Positions 46,331 to 54,295 of a stretch of DNA of 64,000 nt are shown in pieces. Below the pieces are notes generated by a model that searched no databases, was not told the DNA's origin, and saw only the letters and a program-made list of their open reading frames with translations. The number at the start of each line of letters is the position of its first letter. Within the stretch, counting starts at the first letter, position 1. The position numbers and the translations under genes are program-made. Origin of the DNA: an uncultured Paracoccaceae bacterium (GTDB lineage: Bacteria; Pseudomonadota; Alphaproteobacteria; Rhodobacterales; Rhodobacteraceae). The stretch lies in NCBI GenBank assembly GCA_951812305.1, contig CATOSB010000002.1, positions 310,001-374,000 on the forward strand, given 5' to 3'.

Positions 46331-46570
46331 ATGGATACTTACTCCCTCTTGCGCGAATTCGCCGACAGCTGGGTTCTGCTGGCAATGTTCGCCTTCTTTC
46401 TGGGTGTTTGCATCTGGGCCTTCTGGCCCAGCCGATCCGCCGCCAACCGCGACGCGAGCATGATCCCGTTTCGCAACGAGGATGCACCCGAACCGGATTG
46501 CGACGGAACTTGCGATAAATGCGCCTGCAAAAGCCTGAAACTGCCAAGTGAAGAGGTCACCAATGGCTGA
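46331..46570 (+). CDS. ccoQ: cbb3-type oxidase subunit IV (CcoQ)
   Basis: 79 aa. One membrane span (about residues 15-33). The extended C-terminus has a Cys-rich stretch 'DCDGTCDKCACKS' which could bind a metal; such tails are not part of the minimal CcoQ. Stabilises the oxidase complex. Overlaps the ccoP start region. Confidence 0.9.
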   Translation: MDTYSLLREFADSWVLLAMFAFFLGVCIWAFWPSRSAANRDASMIPFRNEDAPEPDCDGTCDKCACKSLKLPSEEVTNG

Positions 46571-47417
46571 CAAGAAAAAGATTGATGACAGCACCGGAAT
46601 GGAAACAACCGGGCATGTCTGGGATGGCATTGAAGAGCTGAACTCTCCGCTGCCGCGATGGTGGGTCTGGATATTCTACGTCACGATCATCTGGGGCATC
46701 GGATATACCATTGCCTATCCGGCGTGGCCGATGATTTCCAAGGCGACGGCAGGGATGATGGGTTATTCCACACGCGCGCAGGTGGCCGAGGCAATCAACG
46801 CGCATGAAGCCAAAAACGCCGCGCTGGTCGAGGATTTGAAGGCGGTGGATATGACCGCGATTACCGACAATGCCGATTTGCACCGCTATGCTGTGGCGCG
46901 CGGCAAGTCTGTTTTCGCCGCGCAGTGCAGCCAGTGCCATGGTGCCGGCGCCGCCGGTGCGTCGGGCTATCCCAACCTTTTGGATGACGACTGGCTATGG
47001 GGTGGCAGCCTCGAAGAGATCGCCTTTTCTGTCCGCCACGGCGTCCGTAACGCCACAGATGACGATGCGCGGTATTCGGAAATGCCGGTTTTCGGCGAGT
47101 TTCTTGAAGAGGAAGAGATCGAGCAACTGGCCGACATCGTGATGGCCCTGCCCAATGGTGCACCAACCGGTGAACACGCGGTTTTGTGGGAGGACAATTG
47201 TGCCTCGTGCCACGGCGATGCAGGTTTGGGGGATCGCGAATACGGTGCGCCCAATCTGGCGGATGCGATATCGCTCTTTGGTGGCGACCGCGACAGTGTG
47301 GTCGCGTCGATCACGAACGCGCCCTTCGGCGTAATGCCGGCCTGGGGCCAGCGTTTGAAAGAGGAGGATGTGCGTGCGGTATCGACATATGTTCACAGCC
47401 TTGGTGGAGGGGAGTAA
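46563..47417 (+). CDS. ccoP: cbb3-type cytochrome c oxidase subunit III
   Basis: 284 aa from ATG 46563. N-terminal membrane part ('PRWWVWIFYVTIIWGIGYTI'), then two cytochrome c domains with CSQCH and CASCH heme sites. Accepts electrons from soluble cytochrome c for the oxidase. The start overlaps the end of ccoQ by a few bases. Confidence 0.97.
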   Translation: MADKKKIDDSTGMETTGHVWDGIEELNSPLPRWWVWIFYVTIIWGIGYTIAYPAWPMISKATAGMMGYSTRAQVAEAINAHEAKNAALVEDLKAVDMTAITDNADLHRYAVARGKSVFAAQCSQCHGAGAAGASGYPNLLDDDWLWGGSLEEIAFSVRHGVRNATDDDARYSEMPVFGEFLEEEEIEQLADIVMALPNGAPTGEHAVLWEDNCASCHGDAGLGDREYGAPNLADAISLFGGDRDSVVASITNAPFGVMPAWGQRLKEEDVRAVSTYVHSLGGGE

Positions 47418-47423
47418 GCGGGT

Positions 47424-47834
47424 ATGACGCCGCGCGTTTTACTTGCGACAATTTCGCTGCTTTCGCCCGCCGCCTGTGCGCCGTTCGGTCCAGCAGCGGA
47501 CCCCGACGATCCGGCCTATGGCCGCGCGCTTTACGAAGAGAACTGCGTTGTGTGTCATGGGTCTGGCGGGGCGGGTGACGGCGAGTTAGCGTCCTCGCTG
47601 AACCAAAAACCCGCCGACTTGCGGACCATCGCGGCCAGAAATGGCGGTGTCTTTGACAAAAACAAGGTGATGTCGGCGATCTTTGCCGCCGACAAGAATA
47701 TTGCCCGCACGATGCCGGAATTCGGCGATCAGGACCTTGGCGATATTATTATTGTCGAGCATGGGGGCCTTGGCACGCCGGTTTATGTCGATCTACTGGC
47801 GCTGGCGAATTATCTGGAAGGAATACAGGAGTAG
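47424..47834 (+). CDS. Small c-type cytochrome next to ccoP
   Basis: 136 aa with a signal peptide ('MTPRVLLATISLLSPAACAP', possibly a lipoprotein type) and one heme site CVVCH. The region 'RTMPEFGDQDLG' supplies a candidate Met ligand. It is paralogous to the protein at 8852-9262 (same CxxCHG, KPADL, and a C-terminus ending in YLEGIQE or YLETIQE). Follows ccoP by 6 bp, so probably co-transcribed; may deliver electrons to the oxidase. Confidence 0.82.
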   Translation: MTPRVLLATISLLSPAACAPFGPAADPDDPAYGRALYEENCVVCHGSGGAGDGELASSLNQKPADLRTIAARNGGVFDKNKVMSAIFAADKNIARTMPEFGDQDLGDIIIVEHGGLGTPVYVDLLALANYLEGIQE

Positions 47835-47890
47835 AACGAAGGCGCGCATCGGCGGGCCGTGCTGCGGCGAGCAAACGCTGGTGGCACGAC

Positions 47891-48009
47891 ACTTTATCCG
47901 GCGAACTTCGAAGAACCTGAGAACCGACCACTCAGCCTTACCAAACCGCCGTGCCGCCGGACGGTCCGGCAATGCGCGGCGGCACGGGGCCTTGATTCCG
48001 CGCAGAAGG
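47891..48009 (+). repeat. Dispersed double-palindrome repeat, half copy G (degenerate)
   Basis: Shares CTTTATCC, CTCAGCCTTACCAAACCGCC and CTTGATTCCGCGC with the 3' half of copy E; the palindrome core (GTGCCGCCGGACGGTCCGGC) differs. It lies between the small cytochrome gene and ccoG. Confidence 0.55.
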
Positions 48010-48038
48010 AGAGTTTCAAACCCGCTCCCACCTTTGAC

Positions 48039-48052
48039 TTGATCCACATCAA
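48039..48052. promoter_or_regulatory. FNR box, ccoG
   Basis: TTGATCCACATCAA, perfect half sites, 56 bases before the ccoG start. Indicates that ccoGHIS has its own low-oxygen promoter, separate from ccoNOQP. Confidence 0.86.
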
Positions 48053-48107
48053 GGCACCCTGCCCCTGTTTCCGTCAGTTTCCGACCACCTGACAAAGGCG
48101 ATTTACG

Positions 48108-49511
48108 ATGAGTGACTCCTCCACCCCCCTTTATACCGCGCGAGAGCCGGTCTTTCCCCGCCGGGTGAAGGGCACATTTCGCACGCTGAAGTGGTGGGTG
48201 ATGATCGTCACGCTCGGTATCTATTACCTGACCCCTTGGATTCGCTGGGATCGTGGGCCAGAACTGCCTGATCAGGCGGTGCTGGTCGATCTCGCCCAAC
48301 GCCGGTTCTTTTTCTTCTGGATCGAAATCTGGCCGCATGAATTCTATTTCGTCGCCGGATTGCTGATCATGGCCGGTCTCGGACTGTTTCTGTTCACATC
48401 GGCCATGGGTCGGGTTTGGTGCGGCTATACCTGCCCACAGACGGTCTGGACCGACCTGTTCATCCTTGTCGAACGCTGGATCGAGGGTGACCGCAACGCG
48501 CGTGTCAAACTGCACAACGCGAAATGGGGCTTGCGCAAGGCTCGGCTTCGGTTAACGAAATGGACTGCGTGGCTGCTGATCGGCCTCGCAACCGGCGGGG
48601 CATGGGTGTTCTATTTCACCGACGCGCCGACGCTTCTTGTCGATCTGATTGCATTTCAGGCGCACCCGATTGCCTATTCCACCATTGCCATCCTGACGCT
48701 GACCACTTTCTTCTTTGGCGGCGTCGCGCGCGAGCAGGTCTGCATCTATGCCTGCCCGTGGCCACGCATTCAGGCCGCGATGATGGACCCCGAGACGTTG
48801 ACCATCGGGTATCGCGACTGGCGCGGTGAACCGCGCGGCAAAAAACGTGATGCCAATGCGGGTGACTGCGTGGACTGTATGGCTTGCGTCAATGTCTGCC
48901 CGATGGGGATCGACATTCGCGATGGGCAACAGCTGGAATGCATCACCTGTGGCCTGTGCATCGACGCCTGCGACGAGATCATGGGCAAACTGGGTCGCGA
49001 CCGTGGGCTGGTCGACTATCTGGCTTTGACGGACGAACCACAGGAGCGTGCCGGGGCGAAGCCGCGCCCACTTTGGCAGCATGTTCTGCGACTGCGCACA
49101 ATGATCTACACCGGCATCTGGGCACTGATGGGCGTTGCGCTTCTTTATGCGCTATTCATCCGCTCGGACATCGAATTGACCGTCAGCCCGGTACGCAATC
49201 CGGTCTTCGTCGTGCAATCTGATGGATCGATCCGCAACATCTATGACTTGCGCATCCGCAACAAACAGGGCGAAGCCCGTGCCTTCCGCGTCAGCCTGAC
49301 AACGGAAGATATCCTGCGCATTGATCTGGAAGGCACGGATGGTCAGCGTCAGGTGACCGTTGATGCCGACAGCACGCATTTGCAGCGGGTCTATGTCACT
49401 GCGCGGCCACAGGATGCAGGGGCCAGTGCCGACCGCACCGATCTGCGGCTTTGGATTGAAGACGTCGAAAGCGGCGACCGCGCCACCACATTCCATGGGA
49501 GAGACAAATGA
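48108..49511 (+). CDS. ccoG: Cytochrome c oxidase accessory protein CcoG (FixG/RdxB)
   Basis: 467 aa. Several membrane spans, a polyferredoxin-like core with 'CGYTCPQTVW' and two [4Fe-4S] motifs ('CVDCMACVNVCPMGID' and 'CITCGLCIDACD'), then a C-terminal Ig-like domain ('LTVSPVRNPVFVVQSDGSIRN'). Thought to reduce Cu(II) for oxidase assembly. First gene of ccoGHIS; its stop overlaps ccoH. Confidence 0.95.
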   Translation: MSDSSTPLYTAREPVFPRRVKGTFRTLKWWVMIVTLGIYYLTPWIRWDRGPELPDQAVLVDLAQRRFFFFWIEIWPHEFYFVAGLLIMAGLGLFLFTSAMGRVWCGYTCPQTVWTDLFILVERWIEGDRNARVKLHNAKWGLRKARLRLTKWTAWLLIGLATGGAWVFYFTDAPTLLVDLIAFQAHPIAYSTIAILTLTTFFFGGVAREQVCIYACPWPRIQAAMMDPETLTIGYRDWRGEPRGKKRDANAGDCVDCMACVNVCPMGIDIRDGQQLECITCGLCIDACDEIMGKLGRDRGLVDYLALTDEPQERAGAKPRPLWQHVLRLRTMIYTGIWALMGVALLYALFIRSDIELTVSPVRNPVFVVQSDGSIRNIYDLRIRNKQGEARAFRVSLTTEDILRIDLEGTDGQRQVTVDADSTHLQRVYVTARPQDAGASADRTDLRLWIEDVESGDRATTFHGRDK

Positions 49512-49957
49512 CACGCGAAATCAAGGGCTGGCATGTGGCTGCCGGGTTTGTGGCCGCTTTCGGGGTGATTATTGCGGTGAACCTGACACTGGCGGTGAAC
49601 GCGGTGCAGACCTTTCCGGGGCTCGAGGTGAAGAATTCCTATGTTGCCAGCCAGTCCTTTGACGAAGACCGTAATGCGCAGACCGCGCTCGGTTGGGATG
49701 TCTCGGCGAAGCTGGAGGGCAGCAACTTGGTTTTGACCATTGTCCAAGACGGTCAACCCATCGCGCCGGACATCGAAAGCGCCACGTTCGGACGGGCGAC
49801 AAATGTTTCACAAGATCAGACGCCCGTGTTCTTCTTTGACGGAGCCGCCTATCGCGCACCCGTCGATGTCGGCCCGGGCAACTGGAACCTGCGCATCAAG
49901 GCGCGCTCCGAGGACGGCACGTTGTTTCAGCAGCGCATTATAGTTGGCACTCTCTGA
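49508..49957 (+). CDS. ccoH: CcoH (FixH), cbb3 assembly
   Basis: 149 aa. N-terminal membrane span ('AAGFVAAFGVIIAVNLTLAV') and periplasmic domain with 'YVASQSFDEDRNAQTALGWDV', typical of FixH. Needed for oxidase assembly. Overlaps ccoG (ATGA) and ccoI by a few bases. Confidence 0.93.
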   Translation: MTREIKGWHVAAGFVAAFGVIIAVNLTLAVNAVQTFPGLEVKNSYVASQSFDEDRNAQTALGWDVSAKLEGSNLVLTIVQDGQPIAPDIESATFGRATNVSQDQTPVFFFDGAAYRAPVDVGPGNWNLRIKARSEDGTLFQQRIIVGTL

Positions 49958-52071
49958 TGACGGCGGCCTGCCCTGCCTGTTCGGCGATGCCGCCGCCAGA
50001 GGACATGGCGGCAACGCCGGATCTGCAGTTTTCACTGCCCACGATCCATTGCGCGGCCTGTATCGGCAAGATCGAACGCGGTCTCGCCAAGTTGCCCGGG
50101 ATCGGTGACGCGCGGGTGAACCTGTCGATGAAACGGCTCAGCGTCTCGGGCGCGGCCAGTGCCGAAACCATTCAGAACGCATTGCAGGATCTTGGATTCG
50201 AAGCATACCCGCTGGATATGGCCGCACTCGACACCGCCACCGACCGCAGCGGGCGCGACCTGATGCTGCGCATGGCCGTTGCGGGTTTCGCAATGATGAA
50301 TGTCATGCTCCTGTCGGTGGCCGTCTGGTCCGGGGCCGCCGGGGCGACACGCGATCTGTTCCACCTGATTTCCGCCGCGATCACCATCCCGGTCATTGCC
50401 TATTCCGGCCAACCGTTTTTCCGCTCTGCATTGAGTGCCCTGCGGGTGCGGGCGCTCAACATGGACGTACCGATTTCGCTCGCAATCATTCTTGCGACCG
50501 GCATGTCGACCTTCGAAAGCCTGAATGGCGGACGGCACGCCTATTTCGAAGCAGCGCTGTCGCTGACCTTCTTCCTGCTGATCGGGCGCTATCTCGATCA
50601 CCGCACCCGACGCGCGGCGCGGTCGGCGGCCAAGGAGTTGAGCTCGCTGGAGGTCCACACCGCCCGGCGCCTGGCCGGCGAAGTGGCAGAACCTGTACCA
50701 ACACGCGACTTGCGGGTCGGCGACCGGGTTCTGGTGGCAACAGGCGAGCGGGTGCCAGTGGATGGTGATTTACTGTCTGGCACCGCGATGCTCGACCGGT
50801 CGTTCCTGACAGGCGAAAGCGCGGCGGTCGATGTGGCGGGCGGGGCGACGCTGCAGGCCGGGGAAATCAATCTTGGCGCGCCGATCCAGGTGCGGGCGAC
50901 AGCCGTGGGCGAGGACACAACCTTGCGCCAGGTCGCGGCTTTGGTCGAAACCGCAGAGCGTGGGCGTAATTCCTATACCGCGCTGGCTGACCGGGCGGCG
51001 CAGATTTACGCGCCTGCAGTTCATTTACTGGCACTTTTCGCGCTGCTCGGCTGGTGGGCATTTGACGGCGATTTCCGACACGCATTGAATGTCGCGATTG
51101 CTGTGCTGATAATCACATGCCCTTGCGCCTTGGGTTTGGCCGTGCCGGCCGTCACCACCGCTGCCGTTTCCCGGCTTTATTCAGCGAGTGTGCTGGTCAA
51201 ACACGCGACCGCCCTGGAGCGCTTGGCCGAGGTTGACCACATCGTTTTTGACAAGACCGGCACACTGACCCTGCCCTCGGTGGCTGTACCTGATGCCCTG
51301 ACCAAAACCAAACGTGGCGTCTGCCGGGCGCTCGCGCAGGCGTCGCATCATCCTTTGTCGCGCGCGCTGGCGCTGGAGCTTGACGGCGTCACACCCGCGT
51401 GGCTGACCGAGATCGAAGAAGAACCCGGCAAAGGTGTGCGCGCGATTTGGCGTGGCAAACGGGTGGCGCTTGGGCGTGCTGACTGGCTCGGCGCTGAATT
51501 CGCCGGTCTTGGTCTTCGCATTGGCGAGGGTGACCCCGTCGCGTTACCCACCACTGAGATCCTCCGTTCCGGCGTGAGCGAAGCTCTGGCGCATCTCAAC
51601 CTGCCCGCCGAGATCGTCACAGGCGACAGTGAAGCCCCGGCTATGGCTTTAGCAGATCAACTGGGCCTGCCCGTCACCTTTGGTGCCGATCCAACGGCCA
51701 AGCGCGTGCGGCTGGAAACGTTGAAAGCAGAGGGGCACCGCGTTTTGATGGTCGGCGACGGGCTGAACGATACATTGGCGCTGGCTGAGGCCCATGCCTC
51801 CGTAGCGCCATCAAGTGCGCTTGACGCTTCTCGTAACGCGGCTGATGCGGTGCTGTTGGGGGACAGCCTTGCTGATCTGCCGCACATATTGTCTGTCGCG
51901 CGCGCCACGGTGAAGCTGTCAAAACAGAATTTCGCTATCGCGGCCTTATATAATGCCATCGCGGTGCCGATTGCTCTGGCCGGGTTTGCCACGCCTTTGG
52001 CCGCTGCCTTGGCGATGTCGGCGTCGATTACCGTTCTATTGAATTCCCATCGCATGAGGTTCGTCAAATGA
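49957..52071 (+). CDS. ccoI: Copper-translocating P-type ATPase CcoI (FixI)
   Basis: 704 aa. N-terminal metal-binding domain ('LPTIHCAACIGKIERGL', CxxC variant), membrane Cys-Pro-Cys motif 'ITCPCALGLAVP', phosphorylation site 'FDKTGTLTLP' and hinge 'VGDGLNDTLALAEAHASVA'. Exports Cu for insertion in the cbb3 active site. Short Cys-rich start 'CPACS' precedes the metal-binding domain. Confidence 0.95.
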   Translation: MTAACPACSAMPPPEDMAATPDLQFSLPTIHCAACIGKIERGLAKLPGIGDARVNLSMKRLSVSGAASAETIQNALQDLGFEAYPLDMAALDTATDRSGRDLMLRMAVAGFAMMNVMLLSVAVWSGAAGATRDLFHLISAAITIPVIAYSGQPFFRSALSALRVRALNMDVPISLAIILATGMSTFESLNGGRHAYFEAALSLTFFLLIGRYLDHRTRRAARSAAKELSSLEVHTARRLAGEVAEPVPTRDLRVGDRVLVATGERVPVDGDLLSGTAMLDRSFLTGESAAVDVAGGATLQAGEINLGAPIQVRATAVGEDTTLRQVAALVETAERGRNSYTALADRAAQIYAPAVHLLALFALLGWWAFDGDFRHALNVAIAVLIITCPCALGLAVPAVTTAAVSRLYSASVLVKHATALERLAEVDHIVFDKTGTLTLPSVAVPDALTKTKRGVCRALAQASHHPLSRALALELDGVTPAWLTEIEEEPGKGVRAIWRGKRVALGRADWLGAEFAGLGLRIGEGDPVALPTTEILRSGVSEALAHLNLPAEIVTGDSEAPAMALADQLGLPVTFGADPTAKRVRLETLKAEGHRVLMVGDGLNDTLALAEAHASVAPSSALDASRNAADAVLLGDSLADLPHILSVARATVKLSKQNFAIAALYNAIAVPIALAGFATPLAAALAMSASITVLLNSHRMRFVK

Positions 52072-52220
52072 ACGTTCTTGTGGTTTTGATCCCTGTGTCG
52101 CTGATCCTTGGCGGGCTTGGGCTGGCGGCGTTTATCTGGACGGTGCGGTCGGACCAGTATGACGATGTCGACGGCGCGGCTGCGCGGATCCTGCTGGATG
52201 ATGAGGATGCGCCTGAATAG
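52068..52220 (+). CDS. ccoS: CcoS (FixS), cbb3 maturation
   Basis: 50 aa, too short for most gene tracks. Sequence MNVLVVLIPVSLILGGLGLA, then FIWTVRSDQYDDVDG, ends at TAG (52218-52220). One membrane span then an acidic tail ('DQYDDVDGAAARILLDDEDAPE'), the family pattern. Its ATG overlaps the ccoI stop (ATGA). Needed for cofactor insertion into the oxidase. Confidence 0.88.
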   Translation: MNVLVVLIPVSLILGGLGLAAFIWTVRSDQYDDVDGAAARILLDDEDAPE

Positions 52221-52265
52221 GTGTGTGGGCTGAAGAAGTATTTGCGTCCCAACGCCCGCCGGCAC

Positions 52266-52433
52266 CGTCAATGGAGGCCATCGCCTGCCCGTGGGATGGC
52301 GGCGCACCCTCTCACAGTCAGCACTTTTTCCCAGCCAAGTCCGTACGAATTCGAAGGATTGCGCCACGCTCACCAAATCGCCAGCCCGCCGCAACGGGCA
52401 GGCGATGGCCGGGGCGCTGCGCGCTGTTAACCC
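52266..52433 (-). repeat. Dispersed double-palindrome repeat, copy F
   Basis: Full copy ending GGCGATGGCCGGGGCGCTGC-GCGCTGTTAAC, same subfamily as copies A and C. Contains CACTTTTTCCCAGCCAAGTC and CGCTCACCAAATCGCCAGCC. Orientation follows copy A. It lies between ccoS and the dehydratase gene. Confidence 0.8.
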
Positions 52434-52448
52434 GGCCACAACCAGAGT

Positions 52449-54179
52449 TCAATTGATCTCCGGCTCCGGCACCGGCGCGCCAAACTCGGTACGCAGGAAG
52501 TCGAAATCGCACCCCTTGTCGGCCTGTTCAATATGCTTCAGGAACATCCAGCCGAACCCGCGCTCGAACTTCGGCTCCGGCGCGACCCAATCCGCGCGGC
52601 GCGCTTCCAGTTCCTCATCCGACACATCCACCCGCAGCGCCCGGTTCGGCACATCCAGCTCGATCACATCACCGGTTTTGATCAGCGCCAGCGGCCCGCC
52701 CACATGCGCCTCTGGCGCCACGTGCAGAATGCAGGCACCGTAGGATGTGCCCGACATGCGCGCATCTGACAGGCGCACCATGTCGCGATGGCCTTGCTTC
52801 AAAAGCGCCTTGGGCATCGGGATCATCCCCCATTCCGGCATCCCCGGCCCGCCCTGCGGCCCTGCATTGCGCAGAACCAGCACATGATCCGGCGTCATCG
52901 GGTAATCCTCGTCATTGATGATCTCTTTCAGCGCCACGTAATTGTCGGCGACAATCGCCGGGCCTTTGTGGGTCTGGAACTTCGGATCCATCGCCGCCGG
53001 TTTGATCACCGCCCCGTCAGGGGCAAGGTTGCCGCGCAAAACCGCCAGCGAGCCTTCGTGATAAAGCGGGTTCGACAGAGGCCGGATCACGTCGGCATTG
53101 TAATTGACCGCCCGTTCAATATTTTCGCCCAGCGTCCGCCCGTTCACCGTCATCACTGACAGGTGCAGCTTGTCTCCCAATTCCTTCATCAGCGCGGGCA
53201 ACCCCCCGGCATAGAAGAAATCCTCCATCAGATATTCTTTCCCAGACGGCCTGATGTTCGCCAGCACCGGCGTCGTGCGCCCGATGGCATCCAGATCGTC
53301 CAGCCCCAGCGGGATCCCCGCCCGTCGCGCCATCGCGATCAAATGGATGATTGCGTTGGTCGAACAGCCCGTCGCCATCGCCACCGTCACCGCATTGCGC
53401 GTCGCGGCCTCGGTCACGATCCGGTCCGGCGTCATGTCTTCCCAGACCATGTCGACAATGCGCCGCCCGGCTTCGGACGACATCCGCTTATGTGCCGCAT
53501 CGGGTGCGGGGATCGAGGACGCGCCAGGCAGCGTCAGGCCGAACCCTTCGGCAATCGACATCATGGTCGAGGCGGTGCCCATCGTCATGCAGGTGCCATA
53601 GCTGCGCGCAATGCCGCCCTGCACGCCCATCCATTCTTCTTTGCCGATTGTGCCGGCGCGGCGCTCATCCCAGTATTTCCAGACATCCGTGCCTGATCCG
53701 AGCTTTTCGCCCGCGTAATTCCCGCGCAGCATCGCGCCGGCGGGCACAAAGATAAAGGGAATGCCCATACTCAGCGCGCCCATGATCAGCGCGGGCGTGG
53801 ATTTGTCACAGCCTCCCAACAGCACTGCACCGTCAATCGGGTGGCTGCGCAGCGTCTCTTCCACCTCCATCGCGCCGAAATTTCGGTAAAGCATCGAGGT
53901 TGGCTTCAGAAGTTGCTCGGCAAAATCGTGCACCGGCATTTCCGCCGGGAACCCTCCGGCCTGCAACACGCCGCGTTTCACATGCTCCGCCCGGTCGCGC
54001 AGGTGGTGGTGACAGGGCGACAGATCCGACCAGGTGTTGATGATCGCGATTACGGGTTTTCCCTGAAGGTCTGCGTCTCCAACCCCGATTTGCATCATAC
54101 GAGAGCGATGCCCCATTGAGCGCAGGTCATCGGGCGCGAACCACCGCGCGCTGCGCAACTCTTCTGGTTTCTTGAGCAT
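52449..54179 (-). CDS. IlvD/Edd-family dehydratase (L-arabinonate dehydratase-like)
   Basis: 576 aa from ATG 54179 (GGAG upstream). Dihydroxy-acid dehydratase superfamily: three Cys that bind the Fe-S cluster are seen in 'SDLSPCHHHL', 'LLGGCDKSTPAL' and 'ATGCSTNAIIH', and the C-terminal 'SDARMSGTSYG' carries the conserved Ser. Length and 'NYAGEKLGSGTDVWKYWDERRAG' fit the sugar-acid group (L-arabinonate, D-xylonate or related) rather than IlvD of branched amino acids. The exact substrate is not determined. Confidence 0.88.
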   Translation of the reverse strand: MLKKPEELRSARWFAPDDLRSMGHRSRMMQIGVGDADLQGKPVIAIINTWSDLSPCHHHLRDRAEHVKRGVLQAGGFPAEMPVHDFAEQLLKPTSMLYRNFGAMEVEETLRSHPIDGAVLLGGCDKSTPALIMGALSMGIPFIFVPAGAMLRGNYAGEKLGSGTDVWKYWDERRAGTIGKEEWMGVQGGIARSYGTCMTMGTASTMMSIAEGFGLTLPGASSIPAPDAAHKRMSSEAGRRIVDMVWEDMTPDRIVTEAATRNAVTVAMATGCSTNAIIHLIAMARRAGIPLGLDDLDAIGRTTPVLANIRPSGKEYLMEDFFYAGGLPALMKELGDKLHLSVMTVNGRTLGENIERAVNYNADVIRPLSNPLYHEGSLAVLRGNLAPDGAVIKPAAMDPKFQTHKGPAIVADNYVALKEIINDEDYPMTPDHVLVLRNAGPQGGPGMPEWGMIPMPKALLKQGHRDMVRLSDARMSGTSYGACILHVAPEAHVGGPLALIKTGDVIELDVPNRALRVDVSDEELEARRADWVAPEPKFERGFGWMFLKHIEQADKGCDFDFLRTEFGAPVPEPEIN

Positions 54180-54295
54180 AGTTGGCACTCCGTTCCGGTC
54201 TCCACGCCAGTGAACCCAAGAAGTGCACGGAAATCCAGTTTATTGTCACGACCGGCACGTTGGGCCAAAGTCGGCACGCATACGGAGCATTAATT

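Noticed and set aside
50032..50658. Long frame antisense to ccoI
   Set aside because: It mirrors clear P-type ATPase codons and has no family features.
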